From contig CAYXUS010000030.1 of assembly GCA_964468415.1 (NCBI GenBank), positions 1 to 20,087 of the forward strand: a stretch of DNA of 20,087 bases, in the 5' to 3' direction. The position numbers and the translations under genes are program-made. The notes below the pieces were generated by a model. It worked only from the letters and a program-made list of their open reading frames with translations. It searched no databases and was not told the origin of the DNA. The stretch is from Caldithrix sp964468415 (GTDB taxonomy: Bacteria; Calditrichota; Calditrichia; Calditrichales; Calditrichaceae). Positions 7,625 to 15,272 of the stretch are shown here, piece by piece; positions within the stretch are counted from its first letter, which is position 1, and every line of letters begins with the position of its first letter.

Positions 7625-8830
7625 CTAATTTACCCAGCGCCGGACAGGCGAACGCAAACCCGCCTTGATCGTACGATTTAAGAAATGTTTAATGCGCAAA
7701 CGCGTTAGTAGCAGACCGATGAAAATTAAGAGTAGCAGGTGGAAAGTTTCGGGCCAAACATCATTCCAGCCCGCGCCCATGGCTGCCATGCGATTCAGGG
7801 CCTGTAAATAGGGCGTGGTCGGTAAGCATTCGGCCAGCCAGCGCACGGCCGGTGGCATGGCACTCAAAGGCCAGCTAAATCCCGAAAGCAGAAACACCGG
7901 ATAGCTGGTGAAAACCAGAAACTGTAACGCAATAATTTTCCGTTCGAACAATGTGCCGACAAATACACTTAAATAGGCTACGGCAATCAGGAATAAAAAC
8001 GTAACGGCCAAAAATGCAAGCAAGTTTCCGCGGAAGGGAATTTTAAACAATGTGAAGTAAACGGTAAAAAAGAAAGAGGCATAGCCCAGGTACAGCAGAA
8101 GATAGCCCAATGATTTGCCCCCTATTACCGCCCAGATACTGCCGTTGGCTTGTTGGTAGAGCGTTTGCCAGCCTTTTGTTTCACTTTCCCGGGCAATGGA
8201 CATGGCCAGACCAAAAAGCAGAGTTTGCTGTAAAATGAGAACCAGAATCCCGGGAATGAGAAAATCACCATAGGTTTGCCGGTAATTAAAAAGATTGCGA
8301 TTGTCGATTTGTAACGGCTCAAATTGTTCAAAGGCCTGCCCTTTGTTCAGCCCGTGGGCCTCGAAATGCCGGATGCGAATCCCGGCATTTAACGTAGCAG
8401 CTACTTCCTGCACGGCACGATTAATATCATTGGCCGGCAAAAAACGGCTCGTATTAAGGTACACTTTCAGATCGCTTTGCTGCCCCCGTTTGATGCGTCG
8501 TTCAAAATCACGAGGAATCCAGACAACGCCTTGGGCCTGCCAGGTGTCCACATCATGTTTGGCCTCTTGAAGGGTCGGTTCCACGGCCTTTACGGCAAGC
8601 AGTTGGTGTGCGTCAAGATAGCGCACCAATTGCCGTGAAAGCGAAGAATGGTCTTGATCGACAATGACAATAGGCACATTGCTTTCGGTTTTGTGCACGT
8701 ATGCCGAACCGTAAAATAATCCGTAAAACAAAGGAGACAGCAGAATAATGACCAGAATGTCCAGGTCTTTAATCATAATTTGCAGTTCGCGTTGGAAAAC
8801 ATTCCACCAACCTTTGATTTTGTGCTTCAT
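7625..8830 (-). CDS. ABC-2 type permease, YbhR/YbhS-like (second permease of the operon)
   Basis: A 401-residue inner-membrane subunit. It shows one N-terminal membrane segment (about 22-44), a large extracytoplasmic domain with VDQDHSSLSRQLVRYLDA-type start (56-73), and five C-terminal membrane segments from about 195 onward, the layout of ABC2_membrane_3 exporters such as YbhS, YbhR and YhhJ. It resembles the preceding permease in length, layout and the DQDHS(S/T)LSR motif, so the two are paralogues that probably form a heterodimer. The ATG overlaps the upstream stop in an ATGA, with AGGAG inside the upstream gene, implying coupled translation. It is the last gene of the operon. The substrate is unknown. 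Confidence 0.85.
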   Translation of the reverse strand: MKHKIKGWWNVFQRELQIMIKDLDILVIILLSPLFYGLFYGSAYVHKTESNVPIVIVDQDHSSLSRQLVRYLDAHQLLAVKAVEPTLQEAKHDVDTWQAQGVVWIPRDFERRIKRGQQSDLKVYLNTSRFLPANDINRAVQEVAATLNAGIRIRHFEAHGLNKGQAFEQFEPLQIDNRNLFNYRQTYGDFLIPGILVLILQQTLLFGLAMSIARESETKGWQTLYQQANGSIWAVIGGKSLGYLLLYLGYASFFFTVYFTLFKIPFRGNLLAFLAVTFLFLIAVAYLSVFVGTLFERKIIALQFLVFTSYPVFLLSGFSWPLSAMPPAVRWLAECLPTTPYLQALNRMAAMGAGWNDVWPETFHLLLLIFIGLLLTRLRIKHFLNRTIKAGLRSPVRRWVN

Positions 8831-10017
8831 GATGCGCTCTCCTGCGTTTGGGATTCACACCAGCGATTTTTGCGCCAGAGCATCAGCCCGGAAATGCCGG
8901 CCAACGAAATGAGCAAAAACAGAGCGAGACTACGGATTTCCGGCAGAACAAATTTTAACGGTTCCCCCATTTGGTACAATTTAATGAAGCCGCTCATGAA
9001 ATGAGTGGAAGGCAGGATTTGGGCGTACCATTGGTGAAAATGCGGCATAGCCTGCAGGGGAAAGGTGTACCCTGTGAAAATAAAAGCAGGCGTGCTGAGA
9101 AAAATTGCGGCCTCGGTGGCTAACATCATGTCTGTAAATAAGCAGGAAAGAAGCACTCCCAGAGCAAAGGCGACCAAAACAAAGTAGAACGTAAAGAGAA
9201 TGAGCGACCAAACCGAGCCGTGGACAGGGATGTGAAATAAAGGAAATACAATGCCGATTAAAAGCAGCACACCCGAAAGATGAATCGACAAATGGGGAAG
9301 CGCCTTGCCGCCTAACATGATGGGCAGGCTGCCTTCTGCCAAACGGTACACTTCTTCAATGGTACGCTCTTCGAGTTCCACACTAATGACCAGCACGGCC
9401 GAAATCATTACGATCATTTGGTACAAAATGGGCAGCAGGCCCGCTACCAGGTAATTTTCGTAATTGTAACCGGGGTTAAAAAGCGATTGGGTGTGCACTT
9501 CAATGGGCAGAGTCCTGCTAATTGCCTGGGACGGCATATTGCCCAAACTTTGCCATTTGCGCATCTCGATTCCGGCAGAAATGGTGCGCAGGGTCGTCAT
9601 GGCTGCTTTGAGTGCAATATTGCCAATGATAATATTAGACGAGTTTTTGTACAGAACCACATGGGCGGTTTTGCCTTTTTTGATGGTGTTTTCCAATCCC
9701 CGGGGAATCGCAATGGCGGCCTGAATTTCGCCCCGTTTAAATGCCTGTTCGATTTGCTCGGCACTCTCGACGTAGTGCACGATTCTAAAGGAACGATTGG
9801 CCGCCAGACTGCGCACAATAAGCCGGGACAGGGTGCTGTGGTCTTGATCGTACACGGCCAGAGGCAAATGGTCAACCACTCCCGGACGGTAAATAAGCGC
9901 AATGGTGCCAAATATGATCCAGGGCATGATGATCATTAGCATCCACAAAGTTTTGCGTGTGCGAATGCGTTCGAATTCACGTCGCACAATAAGCCAAAAT
10001 CGTTTATTTCTTCGCAT
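8827..10017 (-). CDS. ABC-2 type permease, YbhR/YbhS-like (first permease of the operon)
   Basis: A 396-residue inner-membrane protein built like its downstream neighbour. A basic N-terminus is followed by one membrane segment (about 25-45) and an extracytoplasmic domain containing YDQDHSTLSRLIVRSLAA (75-92). Five membrane segments follow, with a typical LEERTIEEVYRLAEGSLP cytoplasmic coupling region before the third. In ABC exporters this region contacts the nucleotide-binding subunit, so the protein appears built to work with an ATPase, yet none is encoded in the operon. AGGAG sits eight bases before the ATG. It follows hlyD after 85 bases that hold a hairpin. It probably acts with the HlyD and TolC proteins in tripartite export. 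Confidence 0.86.
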   Translation of the reverse strand: MRRNKRFWLIVRREFERIRTRKTLWMLMIIMPWIIFGTIALIYRPGVVDHLPLAVYDQDHSTLSRLIVRSLAANRSFRIVHYVESAEQIEQAFKRGEIQAAIAIPRGLENTIKKGKTAHVVLYKNSSNIIIGNIALKAAMTTLRTISAGIEMRKWQSLGNMPSQAISRTLPIEVHTQSLFNPGYNYENYLVAGLLPILYQMIVMISAVLVISVELEERTIEEVYRLAEGSLPIMLGGKALPHLSIHLSGVLLLIGIVFPLFHIPVHGSVWSLILFTFYFVLVAFALGVLLSCLFTDMMLATEAAIFLSTPAFIFTGYTFPLQAMPHFHQWYAQILPSTHFMSGFIKLYQMGEPLKFVLPEIRSLALFLLISLAGISGLMLWRKNRWCESQTQESAS

Positions 10018-10048
10018 TTTTGTTTCTCCTGCTCAAGGCGTTAGGAAA

Positions 10049-10098
10049 GATGCCGGACGAAATACGGCAGTCCACCTGTTTGCAATCCGGCATCCGGC
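10049..10098 (-). other. Intra-operon inverted repeat between hlyD and the permeases
   Basis: GATGCCGGA (10049-10057) is the perfect reverse complement of TCCGGCATC (10086-10094), 28 bases apart. The right arm overlaps a tandem ATCCGGC ATCCGGC (10085-10098), which allows two registers of pairing. On the minus strand it lies directly after the hlyD stop and before the first permease. It may slow transcription or protect the upstream mRNA; no T-run follows on that strand. Confidence 0.5.
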
Positions 10099-10102
10099 TT
10101 TT

Positions 10103-11092
10103 TTATTTTTGATCGAAGACGATACGCACGGTCATCCCTGCCCGTAAACCACCAACGGGTTTAATGGGACGCAAATGAATTTCAAACGTTTTCAGATCGA
10201 AATCTCCTTTTTGGTTGGTAGCCTTCCAGGTGGCAAAATCAGCCATCGGAGCGATGTAATCCACCCGAAAACGTACTTGCTTGTTTCCCAATGCCGGGAT
10301 AGCGCCTTCAAACGTCTGACCGAGTTTCAGTCCGTGCAGCTGGTCTTCCCGCAATTGCAGCACTACCCACACATCCCGGGGGCGGATCAGAGTAATGATG
10401 GGGTACCCGGCAGCCACAATTTCCCCTTGATCCGCAACCAGGTCCTGCACCCGGCCGTTTACCGGGCTGGTTAACCGGGTTTCCTGCAAATAGGCCAAAG
10501 CTTCGCGGTAAGCCCCCTCGGCCTGATGGAACAAGGCCTCGGCTGCGCGAATTTGTTCTTTACGGGCGCCTTTTAGAACCACTTCGTATTTTGCTTTGGC
10601 CGCTTCCATTTGTTCTTTGGCCGCATTGTATTTAAAGGTAACTTCGTCTAATTGTTGCGCGGAAATGACACTATCCCGATAGACCTTTTGCACGCGTTCG
10701 TAAGTTTTTTTGGCAAATTCGAACTGGTGCTTTGCCTGCAAATAGAGCTTTTCTACCGCCTCTTTTTCTTCGGGGCGGGCACCGCGTTTGGCCATATCCC
10801 ATTTGGCCCTGGCCGCTTCCATTACGGCTCTGGCCTGGGCAACTTTGGCTTCGATTTCTTTGCTCTCCAGACGGGCCAATACTTGCCCCTTGTGCACGCT
10901 GTCTCCTTTTTGCACGTACAGCGTATCGATGCGTCCCGGAATTTTGGAGGCGACGTCAATTTCTTTGACTTCTACCATACCGGTCAGAATAAGGGGGGAA
11001 GGCCTGGCTGTTTGCCACCACAAAACGATGACTGCCACGACAATCAGTACGACCGGGATAATCAAAATACTTTTGTTTTTTATCGTTTTCAT
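10103..11092 (-). CDS. HlyD-family periplasmic adaptor (membrane fusion protein)
   Basis: A 329-residue adaptor that links an inner-membrane exporter to TolC. It has a single N-terminal membrane anchor (about 8-26) and a lipoyl/barrel-sandwich half with IPGRIDTLYVQKGDSVHKGQ (51-70). A long alpha-helical hairpin of alanine- and charge-rich coiled coil follows at about 80-200. The second lipoyl half contains LTSPVNGRVQDL, and a C-terminal beta barrel ends the protein. The layout and length match YbhG/YhiI-type adaptors. The start was set at the ATG at 11092, preceded by AGGAGAGG; the open frame extends 39 codons further upstream without a comparable site. It is third in the tetR-tolC-hlyD-permease-permease operon. 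Confidence 0.9.
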   Translation of the reverse strand: MKTIKNKSILIIPVVLIVVAVIVLWWQTARPSPLILTGMVEVKEIDVASKIPGRIDTLYVQKGDSVHKGQVLARLESKEIEAKVAQARAVMEAARAKWDMAKRGARPEEKEAVEKLYLQAKHQFEFAKKTYERVQKVYRDSVISAQQLDEVTFKYNAAKEQMEAAKAKYEVVLKGARKEQIRAAEALFHQAEGAYREALAYLQETRLTSPVNGRVQDLVADQGEIVAAGYPIITLIRPRDVWVVLQLREDQLHGLKLGQTFEGAIPALGNKQVRFRVDYIAPMADFATWKATNQKGDFDLKTFEIHLRPIKPVGGLRAGMTVRIVFDQK

Positions 11093-11153
11093 GAGATACC
11101 TCTCCTGTTTTTGTTTTTTGCCAACGTGGTAACGGACCCGTTTCGTCTTTTTG

Positions 11154-12620
11154 TTAGGGCTTTCCTGCAATAATGTACCGGGCTTCTTCGGCACGACCCT
11201 TGGCCACAAATAAACGGGTCATGGCCGCATAGTAATCGTACAGTGCTTTTAGTTGGTCGATGCGATCTTTTTCCAGAAGCAAACGGGCATCAATCACATC
11301 CAGCGAAGTGCCCATGCCTGTTTGGAAGCGTTTTTCCTGAGATTTTAAATTCTCTTTGGCCAGGGCTATGTTGGCCTGTAGCTTTAGGTAGCGTTGTTCT
11401 GCATTGCGCATTTGCCGGTAGGCTTGATGAACCCACAGGTTGATTTTCTCGGTGGCGTCCTTTTGCAGGTAGCTTACCTCTTTATTCAGATGACGGGCCT
11501 CCTGCACCCGGTTATATTTCTTGAAGCCGTTAAACAAATTAATTTGCACGTTAACCCCTACGGCCCAGCGTGGCTCCAGCGACGAGAGATACTGCGGGTA
11601 CATTTCGTATTTGCCAAAAACGGCAACGTGCGGCAAAAATTCGGAGGCCTCGGCCAAAAGTTTTTGTTTGGCCTCGCTGCGTTTCGCGGCGATCAAATGC
11701 AAGATGGGCTGCATGGCCTGTGCCTGCCTTAAAATGGTTTGCAACGAATCGTTGAACGCGTGGTAGCGCAACGTATCGGCAACGATAAGATGCGTATTTT
11801 CGTTCAGGCCCAGGCTGTGTCGCAGGGCCAGATAGGCCAGTTGCAATTGATTCTGATCGTCAAACAGATGACGCTCGGCTTCGGCTACGGCTACTTTGGC
11901 CCGCAAAACGTCGGTTTTGGCGATGAGTCCTTGTTTGAACAAAACTTGCGCCTGATGGAGATGGCGTTTCATTCCCGTTAAAACATCTTGCCGGGTTTGC
12001 ACAACCTGCTGTAATAAGATGACACCCAGATAATTGTCGATGACTTCCTGGATGACTTCATTCTTGGTTTTGAGCCATTCCGCTTTAGCTGCTTTTTCTT
12101 CGGCATTGGCAAAGTTTTTGGCAGCAATGAGCTTTCCACCCAAAAACAGCGGTTGGACGGCGGTTATGGTTGCGGTCTTGTAATCTTGCGCCTTGAAGGT
12201 TTCTTTGAACGAGGGGAGCGCCCGATCCAGAGCATTGTAAGCCGTTTGTTCGGTTAACAGCAATTCCGCGGCCGTTAACGGGCGATGGTTGACGATCAGG
12301 CTTTGCAGGTTGGCCATGCTCACCTGGTCCCGGGTTTGTAGTTGAATAATGGCTTGTCGCAACGGCGATAAATCGATTTGCAGCGGATCATTTAAATGGG
12401 TGTAGCCGCCTTGTAACGTAATCGAGGGTAAAAAATTTCCCCAGGCGGCGTGATTCGCGTAGGTTTTTTGTTGTACTTTTTCCTGCGCCTGTTTTAAGCG
12501 TTGATTGTTTTTTAGCGCAATTTGAATTGCCTCATCCAGATGCAGGGGTTGGGCGCCAATTGGCATGGCGCAGACCAGAACAAAGGCAATGCCTAAGGTG
12601 TGTATTATTTTGCGTTTCAT
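11154..12620 (-). CDS. TolC-family outer-membrane efflux protein
   Basis: A 488-residue outer-membrane channel. A signal peptide (1-23, ending PIGA) leads into LHLDEAIQIALKNNQRLKQAQEKV, the usual start of the first OEP repeat. Two repeats of long amphipathic helices follow, with a second-repeat landmark near NLKSQEKRFQTGMGTSLDVIDARLLLEKDRI close to the C-terminus. These helices form the periplasmic tunnel and the short strands the outer-membrane barrel in the trimer. AAGGAGG ten bases before the ATG at 12620 fixes the start; an upstream ATG at 12647 would overlap the tetR end and lacks such a site. It lies 30 bases after tetR and 61 bases before hlyD, so it is part of the same transcript. Confidence 0.9.
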   Translation of the reverse strand: MKRKIIHTLGIAFVLVCAMPIGAQPLHLDEAIQIALKNNQRLKQAQEKVQQKTYANHAAWGNFLPSITLQGGYTHLNDPLQIDLSPLRQAIIQLQTRDQVSMANLQSLIVNHRPLTAAELLLTEQTAYNALDRALPSFKETFKAQDYKTATITAVQPLFLGGKLIAAKNFANAEEKAAKAEWLKTKNEVIQEVIDNYLGVILLQQVVQTRQDVLTGMKRHLHQAQVLFKQGLIAKTDVLRAKVAVAEAERHLFDDQNQLQLAYLALRHSLGLNENTHLIVADTLRYHAFNDSLQTILRQAQAMQPILHLIAAKRSEAKQKLLAEASEFLPHVAVFGKYEMYPQYLSSLEPRWAVGVNVQINLFNGFKKYNRVQEARHLNKEVSYLQKDATEKINLWVHQAYRQMRNAEQRYLKLQANIALAKENLKSQEKRFQTGMGTSLDVIDARLLLEKDRIDQLKALYDYYAAMTRLFVAKGRAEEARYIIAGKP

Positions 12621-12650
12621 TGTCCATTCCTCCTTAACGAGCAGCAAAGT

Positions 12651-13241
12651 TTATTTTATCAATCCGTTCAGTAACAGGGCTTTAATATTTTGCTTGAACG
12701 CTTCGGCCGTACCGGTTTTGCGCAGTAAAATGCTGTGTACGGCTTCGATGACCAAAGCGAATAGGGAACTGTACACAATTTCCGGGTCGAGTGGGCGCAC
12801 CTGACCGGCAGCAATGGCTTTTTGCATGCGTTCCCTGAAATTTTGCCGGTAATGATCGGTAATGCCTTGCATGGCATCGATAACCGTTTGCAGGCGCGTT
12901 AAATTGAGCATGAGCACCATGGAGAAAGTTTCCGGCCGCTGAATAAAATAATCGATGGCTGTGTCGATGATGATTTCCACGTATTCTTTAAAAGAGGAAG
13001 CGCCGGCCGCCTGTTGATGCAGGTGCTCAAACGCCTGCTGGCTTAGAAATTCGATGGTTTTGAGATAAAGATCGTCTTTGTTTTTAAAATAGCGGTACAG
13101 TGTGCCTTTACCCACGCCGGCTTCTTTGGCAATGGTTTCCATGTCGGCCTCGTGGAAATGGACACGGGCAAAGTATTTGGCAGCTGCCTGTAGGATTTTA
13201 TTTTGCCGTTCTTTTTGCAAAGGTGTTAATTCTCCGATCAT
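12651..13241 (-). CDS. TetR/AcrR-family transcriptional regulator of the efflux operon
   Basis: A 196-residue DNA-binding protein. The N-terminal helix-turn-helix is clear (METIAKEAGVGKGTLYRYF, 34-52, then KNKDDL), and an all-helical ligand-binding and dimer domain follows. It is the first gene of the operon, so repression would be autoregulatory and released by a ligand that is probably also an export substrate. A 14-bp palindrome 41 bases upstream of the ATG lies beside a -10-like TAATAA and is the natural operator candidate. AAAGGAG precedes the ATG. The ligand cannot be predicted. Confidence 0.9.
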   Translation of the reverse strand: MIGELTPLQKERQNKILQAAAKYFARVHFHEADMETIAKEAGVGKGTLYRYFKNKDDLYLKTIEFLSQQAFEHLHQQAAGASSFKEYVEIIIDTAIDYFIQRPETFSMVLMLNLTRLQTVIDAMQGITDHYRQNFRERMQKAIAAGQVRPLDPEIVYSSLFALVIEAVHSILLRKTGTAEAFKQNIKALLLNGLIK

Positions 13242-13271
13242 TTTTTTTCTCCTTTAAAACTAACGAGTTTT

Positions 13272-13295
13272 ATTTATTAGAACTGACCAGTCAGT
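13272..13295 (-). promoter_or_regulatory. Probable TetR operator next to a -10-like element
   Basis: ACTGAC-CA-GTCAGT (13282-13295) is a perfect 6+6 inverted repeat with a 2-base centre, a size usual for TetR-family operators. On the minus strand it directly precedes TAATAAAT (13279-13272), so bound repressor would cover the promoter. A partial extra TCAG follows at 13292-13298. The link to the TetR protein is inferred from position. Confidence 0.6.
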
Positions 13296-13419
13296 CAGAA
13301 GTTACAAAAAAATAAGCAAAATGCAAGAATTTTTTGATTATTTAAATTGCAAGGGATTAACACCGCGATTTTAAGGCAGAATGGTGGGCCGGCGGTCAAA
13401 AGGTCAGGACGTTGAACCG

Positions 13420-13447
13420 GGGGCATCGTCTAACTTTGCAATGCCCC
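13420..13447 (+). other. Hairpin GGGGCAT/ATGCCCC
   Basis: Seven perfect base pairs enclose 14 bases. The loop contains TAACTTTG (13431-13438), which fits the Bacteroidota -7 consensus TAnnTTTG, but no TTTG lies 19-20 bases upstream of it. It may be coincidence. Confidence 0.35.
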
Positions 13448-13458
13448 GAAAGGAGGGC

Positions 13459-13521
13459 ATGATGACAAGCGCTGCGCGCCGAGAGGGAAAACGTCCCACC
13501 ACACATCTCGTCCCGCGGTGA
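13459..13521 (+). CDS. Possible 20-codon small ORF (doubtful)
   Basis: Two in-frame ATG codons (13459 and 13462) are preceded by AAGGAGG, five bases before the second ATG. The frame encodes a short basic peptide with many Arg, Thr and Pro residues (it ends HLVPR), and the stop lies inside the 13499-13530 hairpin. There is no following gene on this strand, so it is not an obvious leader peptide. I do not recognise it and it may be chance. Confidence 0.2.
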   Translation: MMTSAARREGKRPTTHLVPR

Positions 13522-13530
13522 GATGCGTGG
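13499..13530. other. Strong hairpin in the gene-free stretch
   Basis: CCACACATCTC (13499-13509) pairs with GAGATGCGTGG (13520-13530) over a 10-base loop, with ten of eleven positions matching. No T-run follows on either strand, so it is not an intrinsic terminator. Confidence 0.5.
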
Positions 13531-13723
13531 AACAACGATCAAACTCAAGCACCTGCCGCCACCGGTATTTTCCGGATCCGGCCGACAGATTTGTAATGCT
13601 TGACGATCGCCCGGTCAGATAAATTCGGCGCTTTTCGGTGTGCTTTCGTTGTCTGCTGCGCTTCGGGGACCCTGTCGTAGCAATGTGCCTGAGAAATCAT
13701 GCCCCAATTTTTAATTCGTGATT

Positions 13724-15172
13724 TTAATTGTTCGCTCTTTGTTTAGTTTTTACAATATGTCCTTTCCAGCCGTAATACATCAGGTACACGTAGGAAAGAA
13801 TGGGCACGAAAAAAGAGTAATGGTAGCCGTTCAGGGCATCGGCTACGGCACCCTGAACCAGCGGGATGATGGCTCCGCCCAAAATCATCATGACCAAAAG
13901 CGACGAGCCCTGAGCCGAGTCTTCTTTTAAATCCTTAATAGCCAGCGTAAAAATGTTCGACCACATAATGGAGTTAAACAAACCGATACCCACCACGGTC
14001 CACATGGCCAGCAAACCGTCGGTAAGCAGGGTGGTGGTCAGCAAACCGATAACGATCAGCGAAAACACGGTTAACGTACGGCCGGGCAGCGATTTACCGA
14101 TGATAAAGCCAATGTAATTGAGAATGAGAAAAAGGACAAACGGGGCAACCTGATGAAAGGCGAACGTACCTCCGCTTTCCAGAAAAATAATGCCGTAAAT
14201 CAGAAAAAAAGTAACGACGGAGGTGAGCAGCATGTAGGTGTATTTTTTGACGGTTTCCATACTGCTAAGAGAAATGGCGCCTAAAAAACGTCCGATCATG
14301 GCGCCACCCCAGTAAAATGCCAGAAAATTTTTAGCCTGCATTTCCGCAAGTCCAACCAATTCATGGGCGTAGTTGATAAACGCACTGCCGATGCTCACTT
14401 CGGCACCCACGTACATGAAAATGGCCACCATGCCCAGCACCAGATGCGAATGCTTTAGAGCGCCGGCACCTTTTTTAACCTGATCGGGATTGGTAAAACG
14501 CGGTAACTTGGTAAATTTGATAAGTACGGCCAGCAAAAGAAACAGCAAGGCAAAAAGCAAGTAGGGAATTTGGATACCTAAAACGGACAAAGGCTCACCG
14601 GCATCGGTGAGAATGGGTGTGCCCGCGTGTGTAAAGAGCGGTTTGCCGATTTTGGCGAAAAAATGGAAAACAAAATAGCCGCCGAAAATAGGCGCTAGGG
14701 TAGTTCCCAAAGAATTAAACGCTTGCGAAAGGTTCAGACGGCTGGAAGCGGTTTCTGGCGGGCCGAGCAAAGCCACGTAGGGATTGGCCGCAATTTGCAG
14801 TAAAGTAAATCCCAGAGCCAGAATGAACAGAGCGGCCAGAAAGAGAGAAAAAAGCTGAAACTGAGCGGCCGGATAAAAAAGCAAACTGGCAAATGCGGAA
14901 ACGAGCAGTCCGGCGATCAAGCCGTTTTTGTAACCCATTTTGGAGATGGGATCGCCCTTGCGCGCCGAAATGACGAAATAAATAAGCGATCCGACGAAAT
15001 AGGCGGTAAAAAAAGAAAACTGAACCATCATGGATTCGAATCGGGAAAGATCAAACATTTTTTTAAGGAAAGGGATCAAAATGTCGTTCATGCATGTGAT
15101 GAATCCCCACATGAAAAAGAGTGTGGTAAGCGCAATAAGCGCACTGGTGTAAGTTTGTTTTTTACTTTCCAT
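13724..15172 (-). CDS. Sugar:H+ symporter of the FucP/GluP type (major facilitator superfamily)
   Basis: A 482-residue inner-membrane carrier with about twelve hydrophobic segments. Family landmarks: FFMWGFITCMND (19-30), QIAANPYVALLGP (126-138), RLNLSQAFNSLGT (145-157) and, late in the protein, FNSIMWSNIFTLAIKDL. These place it in the FHS family of fucose and glucose/galactose symporters. As I align it, D30 matches the functional Asp46 of E. coli FucP, while Q126 stands where FucP has Glu135, which favours a GluP-like hexose carrier over a fucose carrier. A poly-hydrophobic insert near 160-215 is usual in the Bacteroidota members. The ribosome site is weak (AGGAAAA). It lies downstream of an AbiE pair and the GH92 gene on the same strand and could import the sugar GH92 releases. 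Confidence 0.86.
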   Translation of the reverse strand: MESKKQTYTSALIALTTLFFMWGFITCMNDILIPFLKKMFDLSRFESMMVQFSFFTAYFVGSLIYFVISARKGDPISKMGYKNGLIAGLLVSAFASLLFYPAAQFQLFSLFLAALFILALGFTLLQIAANPYVALLGPPETASSRLNLSQAFNSLGTTLAPIFGGYFVFHFFAKIGKPLFTHAGTPILTDAGEPLSVLGIQIPYLLFALLFLLLAVLIKFTKLPRFTNPDQVKKGAGALKHSHLVLGMVAIFMYVGAEVSIGSAFINYAHELVGLAEMQAKNFLAFYWGGAMIGRFLGAISLSSMETVKKYTYMLLTSVVTFFLIYGIIFLESGGTFAFHQVAPFVLFLILNYIGFIIGKSLPGRTLTVFSLIVIGLLTTTLLTDGLLAMWTVVGIGLFNSIMWSNIFTLAIKDLKEDSAQGSSLLVMMILGGAIIPLVQGAVADALNGYHYSFFVPILSYVYLMYYGWKGHIVKTKQRANN

Positions 15173-15272
15173 AGTACGGTTTTCCTATTTTAATTTATTT
15201 TTCCCTTACGAATTATTTATGAAGCATAAACATTTTCAGACGTAGCTTTTTCCTCATGGTAAACATTCCGTT

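Larger units (their letters stand above)
13242..13723. other. Gene-free stretch of about 480 bases between tetR and the sugar carrier
   Basis: The first 100 bases are AT-rich and hold the tetR promoter and operator. From about 13370 to 13690 the composition turns GC-rich, with several hairpins (13420-13447, 13499-13530, a CCGGATCCGG palindrome near 13572) and no open frame longer than about 20 codons that has a ribosome site. It could hold a structured RNA, a decayed gene, or a mobile remnant. I recognise no known RNA family in it. Confidence 0.6.

Noticed and set aside
10049..10110. Hairpin followed by TTTTTTATTTTT read as a plus-strand terminator
   Set aside because: No plus-strand gene precedes it, and the T-run is formed by the end of hlyD on the other strand.
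15173..15272. Direct repeats or transposase marking the AbiE insertion
   Set aside because: I compared this gap with the one at 16781-16886 and saw no convincing target duplication or mobile-element gene.
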